Shown here piece by piece: positions 22,872 to 35,044 of a DNA stretch of 64,000 nucleotides; position 1 is the stretch's first letter; every line of letters starts with the position of its first letter. The stretch spans positions 42,058,001 to 42,122,000 of the forward strand of contig NC_072893.1 in NCBI RefSeq assembly GCF_027943255.1. Reading direction: 5' to 3'. The notes below the pieces were generated by a model that saw nothing but the letters and a program-made list of their open reading frames with translations, made no database searches and was not told the origin of the DNA. Source of the stretch: Anastrepha obliqua. Taxonomy: Eukaryota; Arthropoda; Insecta; Diptera; Tephritidae. The position numbers were made by a program, and so were the translations under genes.

Positions 22872-23255
22872 TATTCTCTGTTCTTTTGTATCATTTGTTA
22901 ATTAGCTATGATGAGCTTAGAAAAGCGAAAAGAGGGAGAGAAGTGTGCAAGCTAATATCTTTGAAGCCAAATATAGTTCTATAGGAAGTTCATAACCATT
23001 TCTTAAGACGGTTGAGAGGAGCAGTCATGTGTCAGGCGAATGAAATATCAAACAAGTAGAGCGAAGTGATATGGAGAATTGCATAGTTGCAGGCGCGGGT
23101 ACAACTCACTTACCAACCATATTTTCTCCAAAATATCAACTCAAATAGCATGAAATACTTACGCACATACTTATGTATGTGTTGCACCATCACTTGCCAT
23201 TATTTTAGCGTAGCGCGTTCCGTGTGCGTAAAGATCCCGAACACAACTGAACTCC
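22872..23255. other. Spacer, no gene recognised
   Basis: AT-rich, no motif. It forms the left flank of the hAT element. Confidence 0.45.
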
Positions 23256-23263
23256 CTGTGTTC

Positions 23264-25682
23264 TAGAGCTGTAAAACTATCGATGGCACTATCGATATAT
23301 CGAATTTTTATATTTTTGCGTCGCTATCGATGGTTATTGTTCACTATCGATAGTGGCATTACCATACATTGCACATCACTTGTTTTGGCGCAACTTTGCA
23401 GGTCGGCAGCAAATTTTGGTAAGAAATACATTTATATGTAAAAGGTAATTAAATATTAAAATAAGTGTTTATTTGTAGGTAAATTTTCGTTGGTGTTGGT
23501 GGCGGAAGGATGGACAAATTTCTCTTGAAAAACTCACAGGGTAAGTTCCATTTACTGCTCAGCAACGCAAGTAACTAATTTATGTTATGTATGCATGTGC
23601 TTTGTTAAGATGGACAAGACAGCAGCATTGAGGCAATTGAGGAGGACAACCAGCTAGCAAAAAGGCAGCGAGTCGGAAGATCATCGGTGTGGGGCCGTTT
23701 CGAAAAAATAAACAACGGTATGTCGGCAAAGTGTCGCTCTTGCGGCAAAATGTATAAGACGAGCGGAAATACCTCAAATTTATTTGACCACCTGAAGCGT
23801 GCGCATCCCGGTCAGCGTGTTAACGATTTGTCAATCACTTCTGGTAAAATAGATACATATTTAAACACAACATATGAATCTACGTCAAAGCGCAAACAAG
23901 AGCTTGATTTAGGACTCATAAAATTTGTAGCTCAAGGCATGCAACCTTTTTCTATAATTGAGGATCCTGAGTTTCGCGACTTTATCAAACTATTCGACCC
24001 ACGCTACAAACTACCGTCGCGGACTACCCACTCTAATGTCATGATGGCAAATTTATTTGATGAGCAGAAACCTAAATTAAAAAATTTGCTCAGCAAAATA
24101 AATCACTGTGCCATCACAACTGATATGTGGACGTCCCTGGCAAATGAATCTTATATGACAGTCACATGCTCGTTTATTACAGATAGTTACTGTCTTCGCT
24201 CTGCTGTTTTATCAACAAATAAGCTAATTGATGAAACAAATCATACTGCTAAGAATATAGCAGATACCCTGCAGGCTGTTTGCAACGAATGGGGAATTTT
24301 TGATAAAATAACTGCAATTGTGACCGATAATGCAAGCTCAATGATCAAAGCGTGTGAGCTGCTTAAAAAAAGGAATTTACCCTGCTATGCACACTCACTT
24401 AATTTGGTGGTGCAAGATTGCCTTAAGCTGGATTGCACAAAAGAATTACTTAAAAAATGCAAGTCCATTGTCGCGTTTTTTAAAAGTAGCACGATTGCTT
24501 ACAAGAAATTTAAAGATTCTCAATTGACGGAAACTAAATATAGTCTAATACAGGAAGTTGCCACCAGATGGAACAGTGCATTCCTAATGATTGAAAGAGT
24601 CTTAAAAACACATGAAGCAATCAATATAACACTTCTAAGTTTGTCGAAAGCGCCACAGCCTCTCATAGCTGACGAAATCAACATATTAAAAGACTTGTCA
24701 CAAATACTTTCTCCCTTTGACATTGCTTCCAAAGAAGTGTCATCGAATTCTAAAGTCACAGTATCACTAGTTATTCCAGTTACTTGTGGCCTCTTAAACA
24801 ACTTGGAAAATAGCACAAAAAATCTTCTTACCGAAGTTGGCCTTAAAGTAAACGAATTTTTAATTGATTGCGTAATCAAAAGGTTGTACAAGTACGAAGA
24901 TCGCACAGTAACTAGCATTTCTACATTACTTGATCCAAGGTTTAAAAAACAAGGTTTCCGTTCGCAATACAATGCCAAAAATGCTGAAAAACTTTTAATT
25001 GAAGAACTTATTCATCTGAGCAAGTCTTCAGCTCCCACCTCAGAGCCACCAACACCAATTGATCAACCAAAACCAACACGACATCCTCTTTATGAATTTG
25101 TAAAAATCAACATAGAAAATTTGCCTAGGACCAAGCGCTCCGATGCAATAATTGATTTACAACAATATATTGGGAAACATCACTCCTTGGGCGATGTTGA
25201 TCCCCTTAACATAAATTCTTCAAAAATGTTTAATGTTTCCGTATTTACAGCATAACGAAAATAGTATAAAAGACCTTACTACGAAATATTTTTGCATTCC
25301 TGCTTCATCGACAGAGTCGGAGCGATTGTTCAGCAAAGCTGGACAAATTATAACGGAACGAAGAGCTGCCTTAAAAGCTAAGCATGTGGACATGCTCCTT
25401 TTTCTTAATCACAATTCTCGGATCTTAGCAGAAGACTGATCCTTAATTTTAATTTTATTCAAATTTGTTTTGATTTACTATGTCCATGAAGGATCTCATT
25501 ATGTTAAACATATGAAACATATGAAATGTTTATTAAAATGTTAATTTTTATTGTTAAGTATGCGTTTATTAAGTTTTTGGATTTGAAAATATTTTCGATA
25601 GTACTATCGATACTATTGAATATTTGTTGCCAAACCATCGAAACTATTGAATGTTGCAACCATCGATAGTTTTGCAGCTCTA
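23264..25682 (+). mobile_element. Apparently complete hAT-superfamily DNA transposon
   Basis: The 2,419 bp element has inverted ends TAGAGCTGTAAAACTATCGA (left) and the complement of TAGAGCTGCAAAACTATCGA (right). It is flanked by CTGTGTTC (23256-23263) and CTGTATTC (25683-25690), an 8 bp target duplication with one mismatch, the size typical of hAT. Subterminal regions on both sides carry several ATCGAT-centred motifs (ACTATCGAT and CCATCGAT types), the kind of clustered short repeat that hAT transposases bind. It encloses one spliced transposase gene with no visible disabling change. Confidence 0.9.
23510..25439 (+). CDS. hAT transposase with BED zinc finger, three exons
   Basis: Exons 23510-23540, 23610-25195 and 25251-25439 join in phase (602 codons with stop, 601 residues). 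Intron 1 is GTAAGT...AAG and intron 2 is a 55 bp GTTGAT...TTTACAG. The ATG at 23510 gives MDKFLLKNSQDGQD; a start further down would lose the first exon. A BED-type finger lies at Cys52, Cys55, His71 and His76. Catalytic blocks follow: AITTDMWTS (Asp182) and IVTDNASSMI (Asp250), then LPCYAHSLNLVVQDCL, VATRWNSA and a C-terminal hATC dimerisation block in exon 3 (ASSTESERLFSKAG). Its role is cut-and-paste transposition. A further small intron in the 5' UTR (about 23420-23478) is possible. Splice sites are inferred from sequence, not transcript evidence. Confidence 0.88.
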
Positions 25683-25690
25683 CTGTATTC

Positions 25691-26624
25691 ATCTACATCT
25701 TGTGCTTACCGGACCACGCCCGGCGACAGCTGCCGACGCTGTCGCCTCGCTAAAACGGGACTTCACCAAACTACAAAACAAGGCGACCAATCACAACGCA
25801 TAAATTGGCTGATGCAATATCAGGACATACTACAGTTGCGATTCTAATGGAATACCCAACGCCGCACCAATACACATTTAATACTTATGCTACGACATAT
25901 GTATATAACTGAGTTCTTCCTTTTGTAAATGCTGCAACTATTTTACTTATGCCGCTCGCATCCTGTCAAAATAACAAAATCCAGTCTGCGACTCGAGACA
26001 ATCAAGTACCGCAGTCTTCAATTAGACTCACAAAAGCAGCCGCCGGCGGCCTTGTCATCAATATGCGTTGCACGTTTCACAAACAACACAACAAATTCAC
26101 TTTTGTACAAAAAGTAATTTTCCCACTTGGAATTTACTCACTTTTTCGGTGTTCACGAAGAGAACGAGACTGGCAAATACTCGCAAATAATAAATCTGTG
26201 TGTGTACATATACACTTATACATACGAACCTAGTCACTTTTACATCTACAATACGCCCACGTCGCGTTATTCGTTCAAGACACATTAAGAAAATAGCTCA
26301 AAAACAAGAAGAAATCCATCCATCGAAAGTAAACTTATGGGAGCAAATCAAAGGAAAAACTTTGCACCAAGCCGAAGCGAAATGTCGATGGGTGATTTAA
26401 ATTTTGCAGCACGTTGTATTGGGAAAGTTTAGAAAATCAGCTCCAGGCTACCAAAGTAGTAATCATTTATTCGAGCCACAAACCGTATTGAAAGGCGTGA
26501 GAATTATCTATTACTTTGGAAAAAGAACTTTTGGTGTAAAGCAAAACAAAAAACTGTGAAGGAGTCCTTTTATGTATCCCTGTGAGAATTCCAGTAAGTG
26601 TACGAACTTTTCTATATGCATATA
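25691..26624. other. Spacer, no gene recognised
   Basis: A short GC-richer stretch near 25710-25800 has an open frame without recognisable motif. The rest is AT-rich. Confidence 0.4.
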
Positions 26625-28168
<1,544 letters not shown>

Positions 28169-28228
28169 TATGTTAGTAGCTATTTGATTTACTTATTTAT
28201 TTATTGTATGGTAACGCGCATAGTCATC

Positions 28229-28298
28229 AAGACGCGCACCACAAATAGGAGGAGGAGCTCGGCCAAACACCCAAAAAGGGTGTACGCGCCAATATAAA
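28229..28298 (+). repeat. tRNA-derived SINE, 3' fragment
   Basis: Matches the 3' 70 bp of the SINE family (AAGACGCGCACCACAAATAGG, GGAGCTCGGCCAAACACCC, GTACGCGCCAAT) followed by an A-rich run. The tRNA-like head is absent. Confidence 0.75.
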
Positions 28299-28299
28299 A

Positions 28300-28400
28300 A
28301 AAAATGCGCATAGTGCACTGGTTCTACGCTGCGCTTGTGAGGTCCATCCTATTCTACGGGGTCACTGTTTGCAGGCCAACGTTGGATAATAATGCAAAAT
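28300..28400 (+). pseudogene. Short non-LTR reverse transcriptase remnant
   Basis: The frame reads VHWFYAALVRSILFYGVTVCRPTL, like the thumb-region block of LOA/Jockey-type RTs. Only about 30 codons. Confidence 0.45.
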
Positions 28401-28429
28401 AATACAAAATTAAGAATCAATTTACCTTT

Positions 28430-29000
28430 GCTCGATATCAGCACCTTTTGCCTTGACTATGGCCTTGAGACGGTCCAGAAACGAACCGCAAGCTGCCCGA
28501 ATGTGAATTGCTTGCTGGTATTTTGATCCACTCGCGGACAATGTGAATCGAGACTGGTGAATCTTTTAGTTCGGAACCTCCTCTCCAAAATGGCCCAAAA
28601 AGAGTAATCCATCTCTTCCTCTTCTGCTGAATTTGAGAGCCATTGTGTGGACGTTATGAAAATCGGAACGTTGCTTTTCAGCCATTTTTGGTTCACTCGA
28701 GCTTTGTGAGACGGTGCCGAGTGCTGTTTAAACGTCTATGGTTTGCCACCGAAATGTTTGTCTGCCCAGGGCTTTAAAGCAAACTTTAGAATACTTTCCC
28801 GATAATATTTCGCATTTGCTAATTTTCTTTTTTCACGCTCACTCTCGACAAAGTGCTTCCCCACGCTTGCAAACTATACTCTGAACTGTCACTTGGCCAA
28901 GTAATAGACAGCTGATGTCCGTGCATCAGCTGCGCGAGCGGTCTGAAGTTGGTTACACTTCGAGTACCGGAGCCTGTATTATCGTTTCATTTAAGCACGA
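28430..29000 (-). pseudogene. Tc1-like transposase fragment
   Basis: The minus strand reads TQWLSNSAEEEEMDYSFWAILE and, in another frame, SIHIVREWIKIPASNSHSGSLRFVSGPSQGHSQGK. This resembles the C-terminal region of Tc1-like transposases (PSxSPDLNPLDYxxWxxLE, then SLxxEWxxIPxxxI...). Upstream, a degraded catalytic region is suggested by FKALGRQTF-like sequence. No terminal repeats identified. Confidence 0.55.
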
Positions 29001-29169
29001 CGAAGCAAGTGAAATAATGTAGAACTTAAGCAATAAATTAGAAGGGTGGTGTTACGCCAAATGGCCTATAGTTTTAATTATTAATTTAAGTAATTATCCG
29101 AAATGAATTTTTATAAAATTGTTCAAAGTATATTCTGCCATAATAACACTATGTATATATGTATAAGTA

Positions 29170-30067
29170 AAGGGTGTTTTTTTAGAGGTTAGGTTAGATG
29201 GTCTTTTTGACAGCTGTCACTTGATTTATGCTCAGTTTGGTTTGCCATTTCATAATGAATAGACTTACACCTAAACAACGTTTGCAAATCGTGCAAATTT
29301 ATTACGAAAATAATGGTTCGGTTCGCGCGACGCATCGAAGAAAACTTTGTTCAGCGATGAAGCTCACTTTTGGTTGAATGGGTATGTCAATAAGCAAAAT
29401 TGTCGCATTTGGAGTGAACATAATCCACAAGCCATTGCTGAGACGCTGTTACATCCTCAAAAAGTCACTGTTTGGTGTGCTCTATGGGCAGAGGGAATCA
29501 TTGGTCCATATTTCTTTAAAAATGAAGCCGGCCATAATGTTACAGTCAATGGAGAGCGCTATAGAGCCATGATTAATGACTTTTTCGTGTCTGAATTGGA
29601 CGATGTTGATGTGGACGACCTTTGGTTCCAACAAGACGGCGCTAAATGCCATACAGCCAACGCAACAATCGATTTATTGAAGGAAACTTTTGGTGAGCGC
29701 ATTATCTCGCGCCGTGGACCTGTGGCGTGGCCTCCAAGATCGTGCGATATAACACCGCTGGACTATTTCTTGTGGGGCTATGTGAAGTCGCTTGTCTACG
29801 CAGATAAGCCCGAGACGATTGACGTCTTGGGAGAGAATTTCGGCGTTATTGCTGACATACGGCCCCAATTGCTGCAAAAAGTGGTCGAAAATTGGGCCTC
29901 TCGGCTGGAATTTATTCGAGCCAGCCGCGGCGGCCACTTGCCCGAAATCATTTTTAAAACATAATGGCACACCCTTATCTTTATAATAAAGCTAAATTCT
30001 TGGCCATAACATTAAATTATATACGTTTTATTTCATCTTGAAAACCTAACCTCTAAAAAACACCCTT
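29170..30067 (+). mobile_element. DD41D mariner-like element, subfamily A, deletion derivative
   Basis: Ends AAGGGTGTTTTTTTAGAGG and the complementary CCTCTAAAAAACACCCTT are bounded by TA at 29168-29169 and 30068-30069. Compared with 68-1365, about 400 bp are missing between CGACGCATCG and AAGAAAACTTTG, removing the helix-turn-helix and linker. The remainder is closely similar, including both untranslated regions. Confidence 0.88.
29347..29964 (+). pseudogene. DD41D transposase catalytic domain, uninterrupted (205 codons)
   Basis: The open frame holds the whole catalytic half: [49 protein letters not shown], then [18 protein letters not shown], to a stop at 29962. All three catalytic Asp are present with 41 residues between the last two. 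The family ATG at 29255 is out of frame with this segment because the deletion shifted the frame, so the DNA-binding half is lost. If anything were translated it would be a catalytic domain without DNA binding. Confidence 0.82.
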
Positions 30068-30893
30068 TACATAGATAACATAACATAACATTAATTATAT
30101 GGTCCGTTAGTTAAGTTTAGGCTAAGAAATCCTACATAAACACGAAGTAGAAAGTAAAGAAGTCACTTGTGAATTTACAACGAACGCGCTCGCTGTTTAT
30201 ATTTCAGGCAATTGTTGTGGTCGCGCATTCCCCCCAAAATAACTAATCTTAAAAAGGCTTAAGATTTTTCAGGTGGGTTAGTGTCTTCGAACGGTTATTT
30301 TTGTGAAAAGGTTTTTCATAGCAGAAAAACAATAAGTGGCTTGCCATTACTTACCGCGGGGTAGCTAACAAGCCCACTCTGTTACGGCAACCGCCGTTTG
30401 AACAAAATATTTTATTCAAATATTATCCAAAAATACATCCTGCATACAAATCTTAGTATTTTAAGTTTCCAACTATTGCAGAAGCTGCAATATTGGCGCC
30501 ATAATTCTATTCAAAGGTTTTTCGATGGCGCATGCAATATGATGGGCTTTGAGCTAAAGAGTGGAATACCCGTTCAATTACAACCCAAAAAATACGCATG
30601 CATATACACATATGGACAAAAACGTAGATACGTACATATATGTATATATGACATAACGCAGCTACAATGATTTGAAGACAGACTTCCGTTTCCGCTTCGC
30701 ATGGATTCATCGACTCAGCAAAATTATAATTTGCTTGCTTGGATAACTTGTCTGCACCCACGAAATATTGCTGAATATTATTCTTAGATTCTTGTATTGC
30801 TACGTGCTTGGAAATTATGATTTTTCTTAGAATTTCGAATATATGTACATATGTTATCACATATATATGTACTTATTATATTATATACCTGTA
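30068..30893. other. Spacer with a possible SINE remnant
   Basis: AT-rich. The stretch around 30300-30395 (TGGCTTGCCATTACTTACCGC, GGCAACCGCCGT) vaguely recalls the SINE body and head on the minus strand, too diverged to call. Short CATA-type repeats lie near 30590-30650. Confidence 0.35.
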
Positions 30894-32288
30894 CACTAGG
30901 GCGGGTCGCTCTTTGCTCTGTGAAAATCGTATTCTAGGGATCAAAATAAAAAACTTTGCCGAAGGAACCAAACCTCTAAAACGAATTCTGATATCCCCAA
31001 TTTGGGTCGAACGAAAAATCCCACTTTGACCCATTTAGAGTGCCATGCCAGTGGCACACCCCCTGGAACTCCCCTGGGGGTTCCCCATACAATCATTTCA
31101 AAATATCACCATTTTTGGCATTTACATGAAAAAATCAGCTAAGTGGCTATGTTTTTTCTTTATTTTTATTTATTTATAATAGATGCTTTCCATTTCAATT
31201 CAACCGGGCTATTCCGGTCATGTTCTTCGATTTCGATGTAACTCAAAAATGTTGCTCTCTGGTCAAAATAATGAGACACGTATTTTTTTGTTCGCCCGAA
31301 AAAAATTTTTTTCAAGAGTTATCGGCAATTTTGTTTTTCGGCTCAAAATCGATTTTTTTCAATAATATAAGAAAATTTTTTTTTAAATGCCCATAACTTA
31401 GTCAAAAATGAACCGATTTTAATAATTCTGGGCTCAAAATAATCGTCATTACTTACACGAGCGACTTAATGCAGAAACAATTGCAAAAAAGTAGTTGAAA
31501 ATTTTTTATTTAGCAAAAAAGAAAAAAAATGAAATTTTTTCGAAATTCAATATTTCCAAAAGTGTATTTTTTTTTTTATAACTTTTTCCAAATCAAAAGG
31601 ACATCTCAAACTTTAATAGAGCTGAATGCCTAGTAGCTAAAATGAGTTGTTTTTGAGTAATGAATTTTTGAGTAAAAAACCTGTTTCGCACTTTTTGTTT
31701 TTTGCAAAATAAAAAATTTTCAAATACTTTTTTGCAACTGTTTCTACATGAAATCGCTCGTGTAAGTATTGAACCCAAAATTATTAAAATCGGTTCATTT
31801 TTGACTAAGTTATGAGCATTTAAAAAAAAATTTTGTTACATAATTAAAAAAAAATCGATTTTGAGCCGAAAAACAAAATTGCCGATAACTCTTCAAAAAA
31901 AATTTTTTCGGGCGAACAAAAAAATGCGTGTCTCATTATTTTGACCAGAGAGCAACATATTTGAGTTACATCGAAATCGAAGAACATGACCCGAATAGCC
32001 CGGTTGAATTGAAATGGAAAGCATCAATAATATTTATTATGTATTTATAATAATATCTATTTTTTCTCTTAAGAAATTTATTTAGTCAGAACATATGTAA
32101 ATGAAAAAATTAATTTAAGTGAGTTATAGAAAAGAAACTAAAAAGTTCGACCCAAATTGGGGGACATCAGAATTCGTTTTAGAGGTATGGTTCCTTCGGC
32201 AAAGTTTCTTATTTTGATCCCTAGAATATGATTTTCACAGAGCAATGGGCGATTTTTTTGCCTCCCCACAAATCGACCCGGCCTACTG
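30894..32288. mobile_element. TA-flanked inverted-repeat element enclosing a foldback element
   Basis: Outer inverted repeats of roughly 130-150 bp run from CACTAGGGCGGGTCG (30894) and to CGACCCGGCCTACTG (32288), including a shared AAACCTCTAAAACGAATTCTG/CAGAATTCGTTTTAGAGGT segment. Both ends sit next to TA. No transposase frame. The inner part (31181-32025) is a separate foldback that recurs at 38250-39785 without these outer arms, so the outer element was probably a nonautonomous Tc1/mariner-type element into which the foldback inserted. Confidence 0.7.
31181..32025. mobile_element. Foldback element, about 420 bp inverted arms
   Basis: Begins AGATGCTTTCCATTTCAATT and ends with its near-complement AATTGAAATGGAAAGCATC. 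Arms remain complementary through segments such as TTGCTCTCTGGTCAAAATAA, GTTATCGGCAATTTTG and AACCGATTTTAATAATT almost to the centre near 31600. No coding capacity. The same arms build the larger palindrome at 38250-39785. Confidence 0.85.
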
Positions 32289-32360
32289 TACACCTAGTAC
32301 AAGCTTCTGTGAGTTTCAAAATTTTTTGCAAGGATATAGAGTATTATAAATAATAATATA

Positions 32361-32610
32361 ATTGGCGCTTACAGCCTTTCTTTGCGTATTTGCCCGAGCT
32401 TTTCTTACCATTAGTCATGTGCGTTTTGATTTTTACCACAAACGGAGAGACCTACAGTTTTACACCGGCCCCCAAAGAAAGCAGAAATATACTCCGAAAT
32501 GTGTCATTGACTGCCGAGGATCGACCGCTCTTTGAAACAACTTTGTATGTCAATTGGTGTTTCGTGCCCGGGGATTTGAACCTGAGCACTACCAAACGGT
32601 AGTCAATCGT
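32361..32610 (-). repeat. tRNA-derived SINE, diverged copy
   Basis: The minus-strand order matches the family: TGACTACCGTTTGG, a box B-like GGTTCAAATCCCC, GAGCGGTCGATCCTCGGCAG, CTGTAGGTCTCTCC, TAAGCGCCAATT. Several insertions and substitutions make it the most diverged copy seen. Confidence 0.6.
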
Positions 32611-32899
32611 CAACACCTTCGGATCTAATTCTATCATATTTATGAACAGTGAATTCGATGTATACAAGGCCACGATATGGTAGAGCTTAAAGTGTGCCAC
32701 GTGGTAGAGTTTCAGTAAATTCCAAGGACAGAGAAGCTAAGCTAAGCTAAGGACACAGGTCCCAAACCACCGAACTTGGTCTATCGGGAACACTTTATTC
32801 CCTGTCGGAATATCGAGTCACTTAATTCCAACTGAGTATTGTAAAGGATCTTTGAAAAGTGATGCCTAGGTGGGAGTAGTGAATAATTCTTTGACATTT

Positions 32900-33255
32900 G
32901 TCAAGTAACCAGAATTTTACTCGATAGAACATCGCGTTAAAATTTTTGGAATTTAACAACATAACGCAAAATTCGTGGATTTTTTGGTGAAAATAATAGT
33001 TCGAATGAGTCGGCAATTCAAAGTTTGGTGGACAAATTTCAAGAAACTGGTTCTATTGAGAGAAGAAAAAGGCAGGTAGACTGGCGGACCAAAAACTGGA
33101 CGTTCTGAATAGTGCTGCTGTAGTGCAAAGTGTTGCTGAATAACCGCTAACACCGATATCTCTATGTTCTCAACAAAAAAACACTCACGAATCGATTGTT
33201 TGGCGGATTTTACCTGTGGACGTGCTCGTGGTGAACATTTAAATGATGTCATTTT
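32900..33255 (+). pseudogene. Mariner-like transposase N-terminal (HTH) fragment
   Basis: Broken frames read DFFGENNSSNESAIQSLVDKF and QETGSIERRKRQ, the helix-turn-helix pattern xxxNNGSNxxxIxxLVxKFxETGSV common to DD41D and related mariner-like transposases, followed by VVQSVAE-type linker sequence. A similar fragment is at 52190-52300. No catalytic region or ends. Confidence 0.55.
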
Positions 33256-33309
33256 TTACATATAAATACTTATACTTGAAGAAGCACCATCAATGTACGT
33301 ATATTTACC

Positions 33310-33455
33310 GATGAATCAAAAATGAAAGAGCAGTCGGCGCTCGCTCGTAATCGCAGGCTTTGTGTCTATTGGTTTCCGGGTCATAAAGACATAGATAGAT
33401 GGAAATGAGATATTGGACGAAACAGCAAAAGAAGGCGCGAGATAAATAAGTCAGG
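33310..33455 (+). pseudogene. RNase H-like retrotransposon remnant
   Basis: Reads LCVYWFPGHKDID, then a shifted EILDETAKEGA, matching the WVPGHxxIxGNExADxxAKxGA block of non-LTR RNase H domains. It is cut off at 33459 by the TTAA-flanked repeat. Confidence 0.55.
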
Positions 33456-33462
33456 TACTTAA

Positions 33463-34526
33463 GGGGAGATACCGATTAAGGCGGCCAAAATTTTGGTGTT
33501 TTTCGTGAATTTTTTGAACAAAGAAGGAATAATCAGAAATTGTTTAAGTTTAGAGGATATTTTATTTATATTTTTAGGTGCACTTTTAAATTTTTTTGAA
33601 GCTATTTAGGCGGGAGATAGTGGCGTTAGAGCGTGCTGTCCATGGACGATCGCCATCCGAGTGTCTTGCTGGTGGGAATTCCTGAAGTTGCAATTTTTCT
33701 CAGAAATCAACAGCAATTTTTTTTTATTAACACCATATTTGCTAAGAATATGAACCTAATTGTGGTAAAAAAATATTGAAAATTGCATGCTTTTGAGGCG
33801 CTTGAACACAAAGTAGTTTTTTTATACGAGTACCATATTTTTTCATCTATTTTGCTTAAAAAAATATTTTAATGATATATAATCGGTCGCCGTAGCAGAA
33901 TGGGTTGGTGGGTGACTACCATTCGGAATTCACAGAGAGAACGATAGTTCGAATCTCAGTGAAAAACACCAAAATTTAGAGAAACTTTTTTCTAATAGCG
34001 GTCGCCCCTCGACAGGCAATGCCAAGCCTCCGAGTGTATTTCTGCCATAAAAAAGCTCCTCATAAAAAAATCTGCCGTTCGGAGTCGGCTTAAAACTGTA
34101 GGTCCCTCCATTTGTGGAACAACTTCAAGACGCACACCACAAATAGGAGGAGGAGCTCGGCCAAACACTCAAAAAGGGTATACGCGCCAATTACATATAT
34201 ATACGTATATAATATAATCTCAGAATTAGATTCATATAGATTAGAATTGAATAAAGAAAAAATCCCGAAAAATTTTAGAACGATTGGTCGATGACTTTTT
34301 AAGCCAGAATGTGCACCAGTTGAAAAAAAGTAGTTTCGAGAAAAACGTCGTTCTAACTAACGCGCGTTACGGTGCGGAACTGACGGGCAGTCACTTAAGA
34401 GCTCATGGCATCGGGAATAATGCGAATTTGGCTTTAAAATATTTACCACATATTCTTGAATAGTTATACTAACGATTTATGCAATAAAAAATCGATTTTT
34501 TGATCGATCTAAACCGGTTTCCACCT
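33463..34526. mobile_element. TTAA-flanked nonautonomous element, copy C, split by a SINE
   Basis: Bounded by TTAA at 33459-33462 and 34527-34530, with a GGGGAGATACC left end. Internal blocks shared with the copies at 44129 and 53629 include GTTTCGAGAAAAACGTCG, TATTTACCACATATTCTTGAA and AAAAAATCGATTTTTTGATC near the right end. The SINE at 33885-34192 lies inside and is younger. No coding capacity; the TTAA target suggests piggyBac-type mobilisation, by inference only. Confidence 0.6.
33885..34192 (+). repeat. tRNA-derived SINE, copy 2
   Basis: Head GTCGCCGTAGCAGAATGGG with box A-like TAGCAGAATGG and a box B-like AGTTCGAATCTC. The body is nearly identical to the copy at 60942, ending GTATACGCGCCAATT followed by a TA-rich tail. 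Confidence 0.85.
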
Positions 34527-34530
34527 TTAA

Positions 34531-34960
34531 GGGGTTATAGTTACATATACAGTTAGAACTTTCTAAAAATCGATTTATTTTCTTAATGTACATATATTTA
34601 AGAATACACACACAAAAAATTTAATATCGTTCCGAAGAATATTTTCGAAGTTAAACGCAAATTTTAAAAGTCGTTTCAGAGTGATTTTAATTCCTTTTCA
34701 AACTTTAAATGCGTTTTTCGCAAAATGGTGTTTTCAAAGTCGTTGACCATCATATTTAAATATATTTTTTTAGTAATTAATCACAGATTTTTTCTCACCG
34801 ATAAATATTTTTTTTTTTATAAACAACTTAGGGCCGAAATTTTGGCTAAATATCGATTTTTTTTGCGAAACCGCCAATTTTCTTTTGCTTATTCCTTCCA
34901 TTAATTACTAGATTTAACATTACTTTGGGGGTTCAAACCGCCCCCCCCCCCCCCCCTTTT
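34531..34960. repeat. Possible second TTAA-type repeat ending in a C-tract
   Basis: Starts directly after TTAA with GGGGTTATAG and ends near a run of 17 C followed by TTTTAG. The G-tract/C-tract inverted ends echo the family at 53629, but the interior is different and the right TTAA is not intact. Confidence 0.35.
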
Positions 34961-35044
34961 AGGGAGATTTCAGCAAACATTTATATTTATATGTCAAATG
35001 GCCAAATTCCATTCCATCTGATACTCTTTACAGCCTTAGATGCG

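Noticed and set aside
23687..25255. A 522-codon hAT frame beginning at a GTG and ending at 25255
   Set aside because: The GTG is internal. The ATG at 23510, a GTAAGT intron and a 55 bp second intron restore both the N-terminus and the C-terminal dimerisation block in phase.
31021..32026. Small open frames repeated in the foldback arms (FPFQFN..., QNNETRIFLF)
   Set aside because: They recur because the arms recur, in both strands, and show no codon bias or motif; noncoding foldback sequence.
34937..34956. C-homopolymer run as a functional G-quadruplex element
   Set aside because: It is at the end of a possible TTAA-type repeat; no separate evidence for function.
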